NCBI GenBank assembly: GCA_959021945.1
Contig: CAUEYG010000001.1
Span: forward strand, 1 to 35,293
Length of the DNA stretch: 35,293 bases
From: an uncultured Eubacteriales bacterium
GTDB lineage: Bacteria > Bacillota > Clostridia > Peptostreptococcales > Anaerovoracaceae
Direction of reading: 5' to 3'
Of the stretch, positions 7,327 through 15,443 are shown piece by piece. A model generated the notes under the pieces. That model was not told where the DNA came from, ran no database searches, and saw nothing but the letters and a program-made list of their open reading frames with translations. The first letter of the stretch is position 1. Each line of letters begins with the position of its first letter. The translations under genes were made by a program, and so were the position numbers.

Positions 7327-8424
7327 ATGAAAGAAACATTGCGAAAAGACATTGAAACTCTGAGCCAAATGATCAGTGTAGACGGCTCCGAAGCCCAGGT
7401 AGGCAAATATGTAAAAAGCCGCCTGGATCAGGTCTGTGACAAAGTGGAGGTATCCCCCATGGGTACTGTTACCGGTTATTTAAAAGGAGACCGGCCCGGC
7501 AAAAAAATTGTGGTCACTGCCCACATGGATGAAATCGGGTTCATGGTAAAAAATATTACAGAAGATGGATTTCTCCTCTTTGAAAAAGTCGGTGACTTTT
7601 CCAATAAGGTCATTCCGGCCAGAAAGGTTTGGATTCAGACAGCAAAGGGAAATGTCCCCGGTGTGATCGGTCTTCGGGCCGCTCACATTATGACTCCGGA
7701 AGAAGCAGCAAAGACCCAGTCAGCAAAGCAGTCATACATTGACGTAGGGGCTTCTTCCAGGGCAGAAGCGGAGGCCTATGGAATTTGCCTGGGTGATAAA
7801 ATTGTTCTCCAAAGCGATTTTATGGAAATGGCCAATCCTGACTTAGTATGCACAAAGTCCCTGGATAACAGGGTGGGATGTTCCATCCTCCTAAATCTGG
7901 TAGAGACCATGGACAAATCTCAGCTGGAAGGAGAGCTTGTGGCTGTATTCTCTGTATTGGAGGAAACCACCATAGCCGGTCTAATTGCGCCTATGAATCA
8001 AATTAACCCGGACTGCACCATCGTCCTGGATACGGTTCCATGCGGCGATGTGCCTGATGTGGATACGGCCAAAGAGCTGCCTGTTTATATGGATAAGGGG
8101 CCTGTTTTGATCATTGCCCAGGGAGATCCAACCATAATGCGCTATTCCTGTATGCATCCAAAGCTTAGAAACGGGTTTTATGATGCCGCCCAAACTCTGG
8201 GCATGAAGCTGCAGGAACTGGTTATTAGCGAAAATGTATATATTACCGAAGAAAGTATCATGCATATGGCAGGCTCCGGTATTCCTACAGCCACATTAGC
8301 CATCCCCCGGAGATACTCTCACACTCCCATTGAACTTTTAAATATAAACGATGCTGTAAAAACAGCCCAGCTTTTAAAACGGTTTATGGAGATGCAGGGT
8401 AAGATTGATCTTTGTTTTTTCTAA
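7327..8424 (+). CDS. M42 family metallopeptidase (glutamyl aminopeptidase/endoglucanase type)
   Basis: 365 residues. All expected metal and catalytic positions are seen: His66 and Asp68 in VTAHMDEIGFMV, bridging Asp180 in LDNRVG, Glu212-Glu213 in LEETTIAG, Asp235 in VLDT, and His332 in RYSHTP. M42 enzymes are large cytoplasmic aminopeptidase assemblies that trim peptides using two metal ions; some relatives were misnamed endoglucanases. The start at 7327 is preferred over the ATG at 7306 because GGAAAGGAAA lies 6 bases before it. It follows the two membrane proteins by 26 bases, which suggests it degrades an imported peptide or related amide. Confidence 0.92.
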   Translation: MKETLRKDIETLSQMISVDGSEAQVGKYVKSRLDQVCDKVEVSPMGTVTGYLKGDRPGKKIVVTAHMDEIGFMVKNITEDGFLLFEKVGDFSNKVIPARKVWIQTAKGNVPGVIGLRAAHIMTPEEAAKTQSAKQSYIDVGASSRAEAEAYGICLGDKIVLQSDFMEMANPDLVCTKSLDNRVGCSILLNLVETMDKSQLEGELVAVFSVLEETTIAGLIAPMNQINPDCTIVLDTVPCGDVPDVDTAKELPVYMDKGPVLIIAQGDPTIMRYSCMHPKLRNGFYDAAQTLGMKLQELVISENVYITEESIMHMAGSGIPTATLAIPRRYSHTPIELLNINDAVKTAQLLKRFMEMQGKIDLCFF

Positions 8425-8436
8425 AGGAATGATACG

Positions 8437-9000
8437 ATGAAAAGCGGTAATTTTTTAGGAAAGCTCTTTTTTCTGTTTTTTAAAATCGGCCTTGTAACCT
8501 TTGGCGGCGGTGTGACCATGGTCCCCATCTTGATGAAGGAGTTGGTTGAAAAACGAAACTGGATCAGTGAAGACGATCTTGTGGAATGTTTTGCATTATC
8601 CCAAAGCCTTCCCGGCATTGTGGCAGTCAATGTATCTGTGTTTATCGGCCACAGGTTAAAGGGTGCTCTGGGGGCCATAACAGCTGCCATGGCTTCCATC
8701 ATTCCTGCAGTCATAGGCATTTTGGCTTTTATGGCTCTGCTTGAGGCCCTTCCTCTAGAGGAGACTCTCGCCCAGGGATTAAAAGGGGTAAAATCCGCAT
8801 CTGCAGCATTGATCTTATGTACGGTCATTCGCATGGGGAAATCTGTTCTTACTGCAAAGCTGGATGCAGCCCTGTTTGCCATAGCTTTTGCTGCGTCTAT
8901 GTTCTTTGATGTAAATGCTATTTTGTTGCTTTTGCTGTTTGCACTGACAGGTGCGGTCCATTATTTCTTGGAAAAGAGAAAGCAGGATGACAATGGTTGA
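8437..9000 (+). CDS. Chromate transporter family protein, first subunit
   Basis: 187 residues with about five membrane segments. FFKIGLVTFGGGVTMVPILMKELVE at the N-terminus and ALSQSLPGIVAVNVSVFIGHRLKG are the standard marks of a single CHR domain. In Firmicutes these short proteins come in adjacent pairs that form one transporter; chromate export is shown for some members, but many probably move other anions. The start is 12 bases after the M42 stop with AAGGAAT ahead of it. The next gene overlaps its end, so the two are translationally coupled. Confidence 0.9.
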   Translation: MKSGNFLGKLFFLFFKIGLVTFGGGVTMVPILMKELVEKRNWISEDDLVECFALSQSLPGIVAVNVSVFIGHRLKGALGAITAAMASIIPAVIGILAFMALLEALPLEETLAQGLKGVKSASAALILCTVIRMGKSVLTAKLDAALFAIAFAASMFFDVNAILLLLLFALTGAVHYFLEKRKQDDNG

Positions 9001-9553
9001 ATTATTTATCGCTTTTTTAAAAATTGGAAGTATCAGTGTAGGAGGCGGCTATGCTATGCTGCCTGTCATTTATCAGACAGTGGCTCAGTTTGAAATCATG
9101 TCCAAAGAGGAGTTTTCCAATTTAGTCGCTGTCTCTCAAATCACTCCCGGTCCGGTCTCCATTAATACGGCCACTTACGCTGGCTTTGAAATGTATGGCT
9201 GGCCCGGCGCTCTGCTCATCAGCATGGCAGTTTGCCTGCCTTGTGCACTGTTTACTTATCTTGCTGTGACCATGCTCAAAAAAAAGGAAGCAGGATTGGC
9301 CATGAATATGGTGCTGCATAAAATGAAAATCGCGGGAATCGCTTTGATTGCAGTATCCGGTTTTTTTCTGGCAGAAGGCAGCATTTATACTGGGCCTGTT
9401 TTGTCCGCAGGTCTTTTGGCCCGGATTGATCCGGTGCAGGCAGGCCTTTTTCTTCTGACCATTTGCCTCTGTTATAAAACGAAAATAGGCCCAGTATTGG
9501 TAACCTTGCTCATGGCCGGACTTTCCATCTTGGTCCAAGCACTGCTACCCTGA
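8993..9553 (+). CDS. Chromate transporter family protein, second subunit
   Basis: 186 residues, the mate of the preceding gene. FLKIGSISVGGGYAMLPVIYQTV and AVSQITPGPVSINTATYAGFEMYG are the CHR-domain motifs. The first 8 bases overlap the end of the upstream gene; ATG at 8987 is an equally possible start two codons earlier. The pair closes the plus-strand cluster and converges on the CAP-domain gene 28 bases further on. Whether it exports chromate or an anion related to the cluster's substrate cannot be told from sequence. Confidence 0.9.
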   Translation: MVELFIAFLKIGSISVGGGYAMLPVIYQTVAQFEIMSKEEFSNLVAVSQITPGPVSINTATYAGFEMYGWPGALLISMAVCLPCALFTYLAVTMLKKKEAGLAMNMVLHKMKIAGIALIAVSGFFLAEGSIYTGPVLSAGLLARIDPVQAGLFLLTICLCYKTKIGPVLVTLLMAGLSILVQALLP

Positions 9554-9581
9554 CCAGCCGGCGTTTTAAAAAGCCTTTTGT

Positions 9582-10727
9582 CTATTTTACTTTTACTTTT
9601 TTCACCTTACTGTATGCGCCATACACTTTCTGGCCTCCTACCTTTTTGTAGGAGCGCACTTTGATGTAATAGGTCTTTTTTCTGGTCAGCTTTTTAAAGG
9701 TTTTTGTAGTGGTCGTATTTTTCGTAATAGCTGCTGATTTTTTTCCCTTTTTGAACTTCTTATCCTTTGCAATGACTGCCTGATATCCGGAAGCCTTGCG
9801 GTCCCGCTTCCACGTAATTTTCAGGGAGCCATATCCTCTTTTCACCGATTTAATGACAGCTTTCTTTGGCGAGGCTACTACCTTTACCTTTCTAGATATG
9901 GTTTTTCCGCTGCCAGGAAGCTTTGCCTTAATAGAAGCGCTGCCTGTCTTTTTCCCGGTAATGGTTCCCTTTGTATTTACTGAAGCCACAGAGCTCTTGC
10001 TGCTGCTCCACAAAAAAGATTTTGCTTCTGCCTTAATAGGAGCATAAGACATTGGAGTTTTCACCTCTACTGTCATTGACGCACTTTGCCCTTTTCCAAC
10101 ATTCATGGTTTTCTTGCTGCTGAAAGAAGGCGTTATACTTCCTACTGCTGCCTGAATATTGTGCGTAACGGTTTTGTTTTTTCCAGAAGCTGCTTTGGTC
10201 TCAGCCGGATATGCGCTAAAAGCCTGTACCCAATAAAGACTGCCGCCCTGGCTAAAGCATCCTACTCCAATAGATGCATAATCATCAAACAAAATATTGG
10301 CTCTGTGTCCCGGAGAATCCATCCAGCCCGCTACAACGCTTTTTGCATTTAGATACCCCATCGCAATATTTTCACCATGCATTTTTTCGGAAATGGAAAA
10401 GCACATGGTTCCATCAGGCCTTTCGTGGGAAAAGAAAAGGGCGGTTTCCGCTGCTCTTTGCATGGCATCTTTTTGCAGCTGTGCATCCATAACCAGAGCC
10501 TTTTTCCCTGCTTTCTTTCTCTCTTGATTTACAAACTTCAGTACTTCCCCACTATAAGAATAGTGATCGGTACCTTTGACATAAATGGCTTCGCTGGTAG
10601 CTGCCTTTTTCTTCACTGCCGCATTTTTTACAGTTTGAGCGGTCCCCACTTCTGCTCCAAAGGCAAATGCGGGAAAGGCAAGAACCATGAAAGCGGCTGT
10701 CACTGCTGCAACGAATCGACGTTTCAT
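9582..10727 (-). CDS. Secreted CAP-domain (SCP-like) protein with Ig-like and FN3-like repeats
   Basis: 381 residues. A signal peptide (about 1-26, ending AFGAEV) leads into a CAP domain (about 50-175) with FVNQERKKAGKKAL, FSHERPDG, HGENIAMGY and DSPGHRANILFDDYASIGVG, which include the conserved His and Glu residues of the family. A Big2-like Ig domain (about 195-285) and a lysine-rich FN3-like domain (about 288-381) follow, likely for cell-wall contact. CAP proteins of bacteria are exported and often linked to cell-envelope or sporulation roles; the activity is unknown. The start follows GGAGGAAAAT. Its own promoter and a hairpin leader are present. Confidence 0.88.
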   Translation of the reverse strand: MKRRFVAAVTAAFMVLAFPAFAFGAEVGTAQTVKNAAVKKKAATSEAIYVKGTDHYSYSGEVLKFVNQERKKAGKKALVMDAQLQKDAMQRAAETALFFSHERPDGTMCFSISEKMHGENIAMGYLNAKSVVAGWMDSPGHRANILFDDYASIGVGCFSQGGSLYWVQAFSAYPAETKAASGKNKTVTHNIQAAVGSITPSFSSKKTMNVGKGQSASMTVEVKTPMSYAPIKAEAKSFLWSSSKSSVASVNTKGTITGKKTGSASIKAKLPGSGKTISRKVKVVASPKKAVIKSVKRGYGSLKITWKRDRKASGYQAVIAKDKKFKKGKKSAAITKNTTTTKTFKKLTRKKTYYIKVRSYKKVGGQKVYGAYSKVKKVKVK

Positions 10728-10742
10728 ATTTTCCTCCATTCC

Positions 10743-10763
10743 TTTTCTGCATATTGCAGAAAA
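10743..10763. repeat. Perfect inverted repeat in the CAP-gene leader
   Basis: A 9-bp perfect inverted repeat with a 3-base loop (TTTTCTGCA-tat-TGCAGAAAA) lies between the promoter and the ribosome site of the CAP-domain gene. It could be an operator or a 5' mRNA-stabilising hairpin. Confidence 0.6.
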
Positions 10764-10799
10764 CCAGTCTATTGATCATCAGTAATAACACCATTTATC

Positions 10800-10827
10800 A
10801 TTATACCCCTTCTGTTGCGATTTTCAA
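10800..10827 (-). promoter_or_regulatory. Promoter of the CAP-domain protein gene
   Basis: On the minus strand TTGAAA (10822-10827) and a perfect TATAAT (10800-10805) are 16 bases apart. It lies just after the bioA stop codon, so the CAP gene need not depend on the biotin operon. Confidence 0.6.
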
Positions 10828-10845
10828 CTGATTTTCTGCAAGGCC

Positions 10846-12165
10846 CTAAGAGCCCAGCACTGCTTCAATGCTTTCCTTGCAGCGTTCCACTGCCTGATCG
10901 ATTTCCGCTCTTGTAATGGTAAGGGGCGGGTTAAAGTAAGGCACATCCCCCATTGGCCGCAGGAGCAGTCCCCTTTTCATGGCTTCCTGATAAATTTGAT
11001 AGCCAATGCGTTTTTTCCAATCAAATACTTTTTTTGAGCCCTTGTCTTCCACCAATTCCATGGCATTGATTAATCCAATGTTCCTGATCTCCCCTATATG
11101 TTTATGGCCGGACAAGGCCTTCCTGAGCTGCTGGTTTAAGTAATCTGCCTGGGTGTTTTCCAGCGTCTTTTCTTCTTCCAAAATGTTTAGCACCTCTACT
11201 GCAGCTGCACAGGCCATAGGATTGCCGCTGTAAGTAGTGCTGTGCATAAAGGTTTTCTGCTCCCTGTAGTCTGCGTAAAAAGCCTGGTAGATTTTTTTGG
11301 TTGTAGCGGTAATGGCCATGGGCATAAAGCCGCCGGTCAGCCCTTTGGAAAGGCACATAAAATCCGGTGTAATCCCTGCATGCTGGCAGGCAAATAGCTT
11401 TCCTGTGCGCCCATAACCAGCGGCAATTTCATCTGCAATAAGGTTGACGCCATATTCATCACATAAGGCTCTTAGCTTTTTTATATAAACAGGGGAATAA
11501 ATGCGCATTCCTGCTGCTCCCTGAACCATAGGTTCGAATAAAAAGGCAGTGGTTTCTCTTCCATATTTTTCAAAGGCATGCTCCGCCGGCGCAATACATT
11601 CTGCCTGACAATGCTCCCGTGTCCGGCCATAAGCGCACAGGAAACAATCCGGCCCCTGGACATGAATAGTATCCATCAGCAAAGGACGATAAATCTCTGT
11701 GTAGCGATCCATACCTCCCATAGCAAGGGTCCCCAGGTTCTCTCCATGATAGCCGTTTGCCAGGGTCATGAACCGCTGGCGCTGCTCCTGCCCTGTCTGA
11801 TAATGATATTGAAAACTGATTTTCATAGCCACTTCTACAGCAGTAGAGCCGCTGTCTACAAAGAAAAACTTATCCAGTCCCGGCGGCAGCAGGCTGGCCA
11901 GCCTTTTGCACAGTTCTTCCGCCGGTTTGTGGGTAAAGCCTGCAAACATAATGTGCTCCATTTGGTCCATCTGCTTTTTTATTGCAGCTTTGATTCGTGG
12001 GTTTCCATGGCCCAACAGATTGCACCACCAGGAACTGATGATATCCATGTAGGCTTTGCCCTTTTGGTCATAAATCCAGATTCCTTCCGCTCTCTGCGCC
12101 ATGACCAGAGGAAAGTCCTCATGGTCTTTCATCTGCGTGCATGGATGCCATATATAATGCTTCAT
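10846..12165 (-). CDS. bioA: Adenosylmethionine-8-amino-7-oxononanoate aminotransferase
   Basis: 439 residues, a fold-type I PLP enzyme that makes 7,8-diaminopelargonic acid from KAPA using S-adenosylmethionine as amino donor. WHPCTQMKDHE at the N-terminus, DSGSTAVEVAMK, GYHGEN, IADEIAAGYGRTG (Asp245) and SKGLTGG (PLP lysine Lys274) are all in place. A Cys-rich insertion (CFLC ... CQAEC, about 174-190) is present, as I recall from some other BioA proteins. The start at 12165 is chosen because GGGAGGATAAT precedes it. It is the last gene of bioY-bioB-bioD-bioA, 11 bases after bioD. No clear terminator follows. Confidence 0.95.
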   Translation of the reverse strand: MKHYIWHPCTQMKDHEDFPLVMAQRAEGIWIYDQKGKAYMDIISSWWCNLLGHGNPRIKAAIKKQMDQMEHIMFAGFTHKPAEELCKRLASLLPPGLDKFFFVDSGSTAVEVAMKISFQYHYQTGQEQRQRFMTLANGYHGENLGTLAMGGMDRYTEIYRPLLMDTIHVQGPDCFLCAYGRTREHCQAECIAPAEHAFEKYGRETTAFLFEPMVQGAAGMRIYSPVYIKKLRALCDEYGVNLIADEIAAGYGRTGKLFACQHAGITPDFMCLSKGLTGGFMPMAITATTKKIYQAFYADYREQKTFMHSTTYSGNPMACAAAVEVLNILEEEKTLENTQADYLNQQLRKALSGHKHIGEIRNIGLINAMELVEDKGSKKVFDWKKRIGYQIYQEAMKRGLLLRPMGDVPYFNPPLTITRAEIDQAVERCKESIEAVLGS

Positions 12166-12176
12166 ATTATCCTCCC

Positions 12177-12851
12177 TCATTGGTAAAGGTCTGTTAATGC
12201 CTTTGCCTCTATCTCCATTTCTTCTGCACCCTGCCGGACGCAGGCAATCACCGGAATGCCCGTATAGTCCTGAAGAAAGGTGCGGTTGTCTTCCTCCATC
12301 CTATCTCCTGGATGAAACCAATTGAGGATAATACCTTTTACTGGGATCTTTCGCTGCTTTGCATACGCAACAGTCAGTACCGTATGATTGATGGTTCCAA
12401 GGCCTGCCGGTGCAACAACCAGAATTCCCAGCCCCATGGCTGAGATCAGATCTTCCAGCATATACTTGTTTCTCCTGATGGGACACACAATGCCGCCGCT
12501 TCCTTCTACAGTAAGATAGTCGTATTTGCGGCAGGCCTGCTCATAATCAGCCAGAATCTTTTCCAGCTCTACAGGATTTCCTTCCAGCTCTGACGCTAGA
12601 TGGGGAGAAACCGGTGTTTTATAAATATAGGAAACCATATCTTCTGCCCGGCTCTCAAGCCCTGCCATTTTCTTTACGTAGTCAGCATCTCCCGGGATTA
12701 AGCGTCCTCCTTTTGATTCAGCGCCGCTGAGTGCAGCCTTATAATAGCCTGCATCATAGCCTGCCTGTCTCAGTTTTTTTACCAGCAGTGCTGTTACAAA
12801 TGTTTTTCCCGCATCCGTTCCTGTTGCAGTAATAAAAATTCCTCTAGCCAT
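12177..12851 (-). CDS. bioD: Dethiobiotin synthetase
   Basis: 224 residues. The P-loop TATGTDAGKTF (about 9-19) and the VEGSGGIVCPI segment identify the ATP-dependent enzyme that closes the ureido ring of dethiobiotin from diaminopelargonate and carbon dioxide. Length is normal. The start codon overlaps the end of bioB by 8 bases, with GAGGTGA as ribosome site, which points to translational coupling. Confidence 0.95.
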   Translation of the reverse strand: MARGIFITATGTDAGKTFVTALLVKKLRQAGYDAGYYKAALSGAESKGGRLIPGDADYVKKMAGLESRAEDMVSYIYKTPVSPHLASELEGNPVELEKILADYEQACRKYDYLTVEGSGGIVCPIRRNKYMLEDLISAMGLGILVVAPAGLGTINHTVLTVAYAKQRKIPVKGIILNWFHPGDRMEEDNRTFLQDYTGIPVIACVRQGAEEMEIEAKALTDLYQ

Positions 12852-13806
12852 ATTTTTTCACCTCAAATCCTAAGTTTTGAATCGTGCGCAAGTCCGTATC
12901 AATGCTGATTCCTGCTGTTGTGAGCATATCTCCGGAAATAGCTGCGTTAGCTCCTGCCAAAAAACAGCTTTCCCCTTTATCCTCAAATAAGCCTCTTCCT
13001 CCGGCAAGGCGGATGGAGCTATGGGGTATGGCAAAACGAAACAAGGCTATTGTCCGGTTTACCTCTCCCTGGCTGAGAGGTTTTTGTTTTTCCAGGGGCG
13101 TTCCTGCAATAGGGTTTAACACATTGACAGGAATGGACCGAACTCCCAAGTCCCGCAGCTGAAGAATCAGGTCAATGCGGTCTTCCATGGTTTCCCCCAT
13201 GCCGATGATGCCTCCGCTGCATAGGGTAAGTCCTGCTTTCTGCGCTAGTCTGAGAGCCCTTATCTTTTCATCGTAGCTGTGGGTACTGCATATGCTGGGG
13301 AAAAAATTTCTGGAAGTTTCCAAATTATTATGATAGCGGGAGACCCCGGCTGCTTTTAATTTGGAAAACTGTTCTTCTGTCAGCAGGCCGTGAGAAGCGC
13401 AAAGAAAAATGCCGTACTTCCTGCTTATTTCTTGATATGCTCTGCACATATAGTCTATTTCCCCATCAGAAAGCCTTTTCCCTGAGGTGACGACGGAAAA
13501 ACGCAGCACCCCTTTTTTCCAATTATAAGCAGCTTCTTTCTCAATCCGCTCTTGTGAAACCAGAGAGTATGTCTCAATTTCTGATTGGTAGCAAGCTGAC
13601 TGAGCGCAGTATTTGCAATCTTCGCTGCATCTGCCGCTCTTTGCATTGGTGATTGTACATAGGTCAAAACCATTGCCGCAAGTCTCCCATCTCAGCTCAT
13701 TGGCTGCTTTTGTGAGAGCTTCTAAGGGCTGCCTGCTAAGCAGCATTAATTCTTCTTTTGTCAGCAGTTCTCCTGCTGCCGCTCGTTCATATGCTCTCTG
13801 TATCAT
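12844..13806 (-). CDS. bioB: Biotin synthase
   Basis: 320 residues, radical SAM enzyme that inserts sulfur into dethiobiotin. The Cys60-x3-Cys64-x2-Cys67 motif (GRCSEDCKYCAQS) binds the [4Fe-4S] cluster that cleaves SAM; YHNNLET, SGGIIGMGE and NVLNPIAGTPL are conserved BioB segments. The conserved arginine region near the C-terminus (SSIRLAGGRG) for the second cluster is also seen. Its ATG overlaps the bioY stop by four bases (ATGA), so the two are coupled. Confidence 0.96.
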   Translation of the reverse strand: MIQRAYERAAAGELLTKEELMLLSRQPLEALTKAANELRWETCGNGFDLCTITNAKSGRCSEDCKYCAQSACYQSEIETYSLVSQERIEKEAAYNWKKGVLRFSVVTSGKRLSDGEIDYMCRAYQEISRKYGIFLCASHGLLTEEQFSKLKAAGVSRYHNNLETSRNFFPSICSTHSYDEKIRALRLAQKAGLTLCSGGIIGMGETMEDRIDLILQLRDLGVRSIPVNVLNPIAGTPLEKQKPLSQGEVNRTIALFRFAIPHSSIRLAGGRGLFEDKGESCFLAGANAAISGDMLTTAGISIDTDLRTIQNLGFEVKKYG

Positions 13807-14360
13807 GGCAGCAGCCTCCTAACTGACGGTATCAGCCGTTTTCCCAAGGCTGCGCATAAGATGCAAAGGGCCAGGTCTCCGGGAACTGCTAAGACAAAAC
13901 AGTAGAGAAACAAGGGCCAAAAGGCAATGGGCGTATGGATAACATAGTTGCAGATGATGTAATAGTAAACCATGCCCAGCAGATACACTGCCGCTAATCC
14001 TGCCAGGGCTGCCAAAAGCAGTCTTGTAAGGGAGGGCCTGCTCCACCCCTCTAGCAGTTTTCCTGTGAGAAAGGTGCCTGCTGCGAACCCGATTAAATAC
14101 CCAAAACTGGGGATCAGCACATAACCGGGGCCGCCGCCCTGGGCAAAAATAGGCAGGCCTGCCAGCCCCAGGGCTAGATAGACCAACACACTGGCGGCTC
14201 CCAGTCTTGGCCCTAAAAACATTCCTGCCAGGGTGGTAAAGAAAAACTGTAAGGTAAAGGGCACCACAGGCACTGGAATTCGGATAAAGGCTCCTACTGC
14301 GATTAGTGCTGCAAAAAGGGCGCACACTACCATTCGCTCAACGGACCATGTCTTTGTCAT
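13803..14360 (-). CDS. bioY: Biotin transporter S-component
   Basis: 185 residues with six hydrophobic segments, the size of BioY. GAFIRIPVPVVPFTLQFFFTTLAGMFLGPRLG and the GGGPGYVLIPSFGYLIGF stretch are typical. BioY binds biotin with high affinity and works as the specificity subunit of an ECF transporter; the energising EcfA/EcfT genes are not in this window and must be elsewhere. The start at 14360 follows AAAGGAGG; an earlier in-frame ATG at 14384 has no ribosome site. It is first in the biotin operon, so uptake and late synthesis are controlled together by the BirA-type operator upstream. Confidence 0.95.
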   Translation of the reverse strand: MTKTWSVERMVVCALFAALIAVGAFIRIPVPVVPFTLQFFFTTLAGMFLGPRLGAASVLVYLALGLAGLPIFAQGGGPGYVLIPSFGYLIGFAAGTFLTGKLLEGWSRPSLTRLLLAALAGLAAVYLLGMVYYYIICNYVIHTPIAFWPLFLYCFVLAVPGDLALCILCAALGKRLIPSVRRLLP

Positions 14361-14393
14361 AAGCAAACCTCCTTTGTGGACCATTCTATTTCT

Positions 14394-14421
14394 ATTATAG
14401 ACCCTGTTTTCATATTGTCAA
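14394..14421 (-). promoter_or_regulatory. Promoter of the biotin operon
   Basis: On the minus strand a perfect TTGACA (14416-14421) and a perfect TATAAT (14394-14399) are 16 bases apart. The -35 box lies inside the right half of the BirA-type operator, so a bound repressor would block RNA polymerase. Confidence 0.8.
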
Positions 14422-14444
14422 CTTATTTTTTTTAAAGTTTACAA
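14415..14444. promoter_or_regulatory. BirA (biotin repressor) operator
   Basis: TTGTCAAC, 14 AT-rich bases, then GTTTACAA form an inverted repeat with one mismatch; the pairing extends outward by a further three bases on each side (ATA/TAT). This matches the Firmicute BirA operator pattern TTGTnAAC-N14/16-GTTnACAA. It covers the -35 box of the bioY promoter. The repressor form of BirA, with an N-terminal DNA-binding domain, is expected to be encoded elsewhere. Confidence 0.85.
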
Positions 14445-14534
14445 TATGGGACGCTAGGACTTTTCTTATCGATTTCTCCGGCACAAAGGTTCTTTGCATG
14501 GTTTTGCACTGCCAAGCTATGGTTTTTTGGCCAT

Positions 14535-14574
14535 GAAAAAATGCGCATCCCTGATTTCGGTTTACGCACTTTTC
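14535..14574 (-). terminator. Intrinsic terminator after the small helical protein gene
   Basis: On the minus strand GAAAAGTGCGT pairs with GCGCATTTTTTC across a 17-base loop, ending in a run of T, about 10 bases after the stop codon at 14583. It separates this gene from the biotin operon downstream. Confidence 0.6.
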
Positions 14575-14582
14575 CAATCACC

Positions 14583-15023
14583 CTATAAATATTTTTTAAA
14601 ACGTTCTACATTGTCTTCTTCAAACTTTTTCAGATGCTCCATCAGTTGGAGAATATCCGGCTCTGCTGTGTCTTTGTACTTGCGGATATTCTTAATAGCG
14701 TCAATAACACCCATATTGCTGCCTACCATGAGCATTTCTGAAATATGTGATACGGAATCGTCTGATAAGGTCTGAAAGTTAATCATCAGATAGGTCCGAA
14801 TCTTTTCAAAGGCAGACAGGCCTTCCTCATTAAAACCGTTGGACTCTAGCATTTGGGCTGCTTTATCGTGAATGGACCGGTATTCTTTCAGCTGCGCGTG
14901 GAGCCTTTCTTTAAAGGCCTCATCTGTGGTAATATCCATCAGCTGTGTAATGGTATCTACTCCCATCTGCGAATTCTGGTAAATAAAATTCAACAATTCT
15001 GCATTGTCATTTTTTTCCTGCAT
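14583..15023 (-). CDS. Uncharacterised all-helical protein
   Basis: 146 residues, no signal peptide or membrane segment, rich in Glu, Lys, Leu and Met with heptad-like spacing. It looks like a four-helix bundle of the broad ferritin-like kind, but I see no clear ExxH metal-binding set and cannot name a family. The start at 15023 is chosen since GGAGG lies 9 bases ahead; the GTG at 15032 overlaps that site. It stands alone between the MGMT gene (about 40 bases upstream on the same strand) and its own terminator. Confidence 0.75.
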   Translation of the reverse strand: MQEKNDNAELLNFIYQNSQMGVDTITQLMDITTDEAFKERLHAQLKEYRSIHDKAAQMLESNGFNEEGLSAFEKIRTYLMINFQTLSDDSVSHISEMLMVGSNMGVIDAIKNIRKYKDTAEPDILQLMEHLKKFEEDNVERFKKYL

Positions 15024-15062
15024 TCTGTTCACCCTCCTTTTTTAATAGTGTGAACAAAAACA

Positions 15063-15380
15063 TCAGGTTTCATTCCCAAACCACATATAATCTTCCAATA
15101 TGACCCGGCCGTCTGCAGTAAAGGCGACGCCTTCTTCTTCAAGCAGCAGCCGCTGTTCGTTGATTCCGTCATGCTCAAAGGCTGCTGCCAGATTTCCATG
15201 GCGATCTACCACGCGGTGACAGGGCAGTCCGCCGGGGCTGTTGTGAAGGGCATAGCCAACAGCTCTGGAAAGTCTGCGGTTCCCCAAAATTCCGGCAATC
15301 TGTCCATAGGTGGTCACTCGGCCCCAAGGAATTTGCGCAACAATGTTATATACTCGTTCAAACATATTTTCTGTTTTCAT
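15063..15380 (-). CDS. MGMT-type methylated-DNA-protein cysteine alkyltransferase, short form
   Basis: 105 residues, only the C-terminal catalytic domain of the O6-alkylguanine-DNA alkyltransferase family. The active-site motif PCHRVV is intact with Cys54, so it can in principle accept an alkyl group; short relatives of the ATL type have Trp or Ala in place of Cys. The PWGRVTTYGQIA helix-turn-helix and the arginine finger (SRAVG, Arg40) are present. The start at 15380 has GGAAAG 9 bases ahead; earlier in-frame ATGs have none. It diverges from the YtaF-like gene across a 63-base gap that must hold both promoters. Confidence 0.85.
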   Translation of the reverse strand: MKTENMFERVYNIVAQIPWGRVTTYGQIAGILGNRRLSRAVGYALHNSPGGLPCHRVVDRHGNLAAAFEHDGINEQRLLLEEEGVAFTADGRVILEDYMWFGNET

Positions 15381-15443
15381 TTGAAGCAACTTTCCTTTTT
15401 TATTCATATAGTAAATGGAATCTATCATATCCGGAGGTTACTT

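Noticed and set aside
9560..9579. GGCGTTTTAAAAAGCCTTTT as a terminator of the plus-strand cluster
   Set aside because: The stem would have almost no loop and a bulge; too weak to list.
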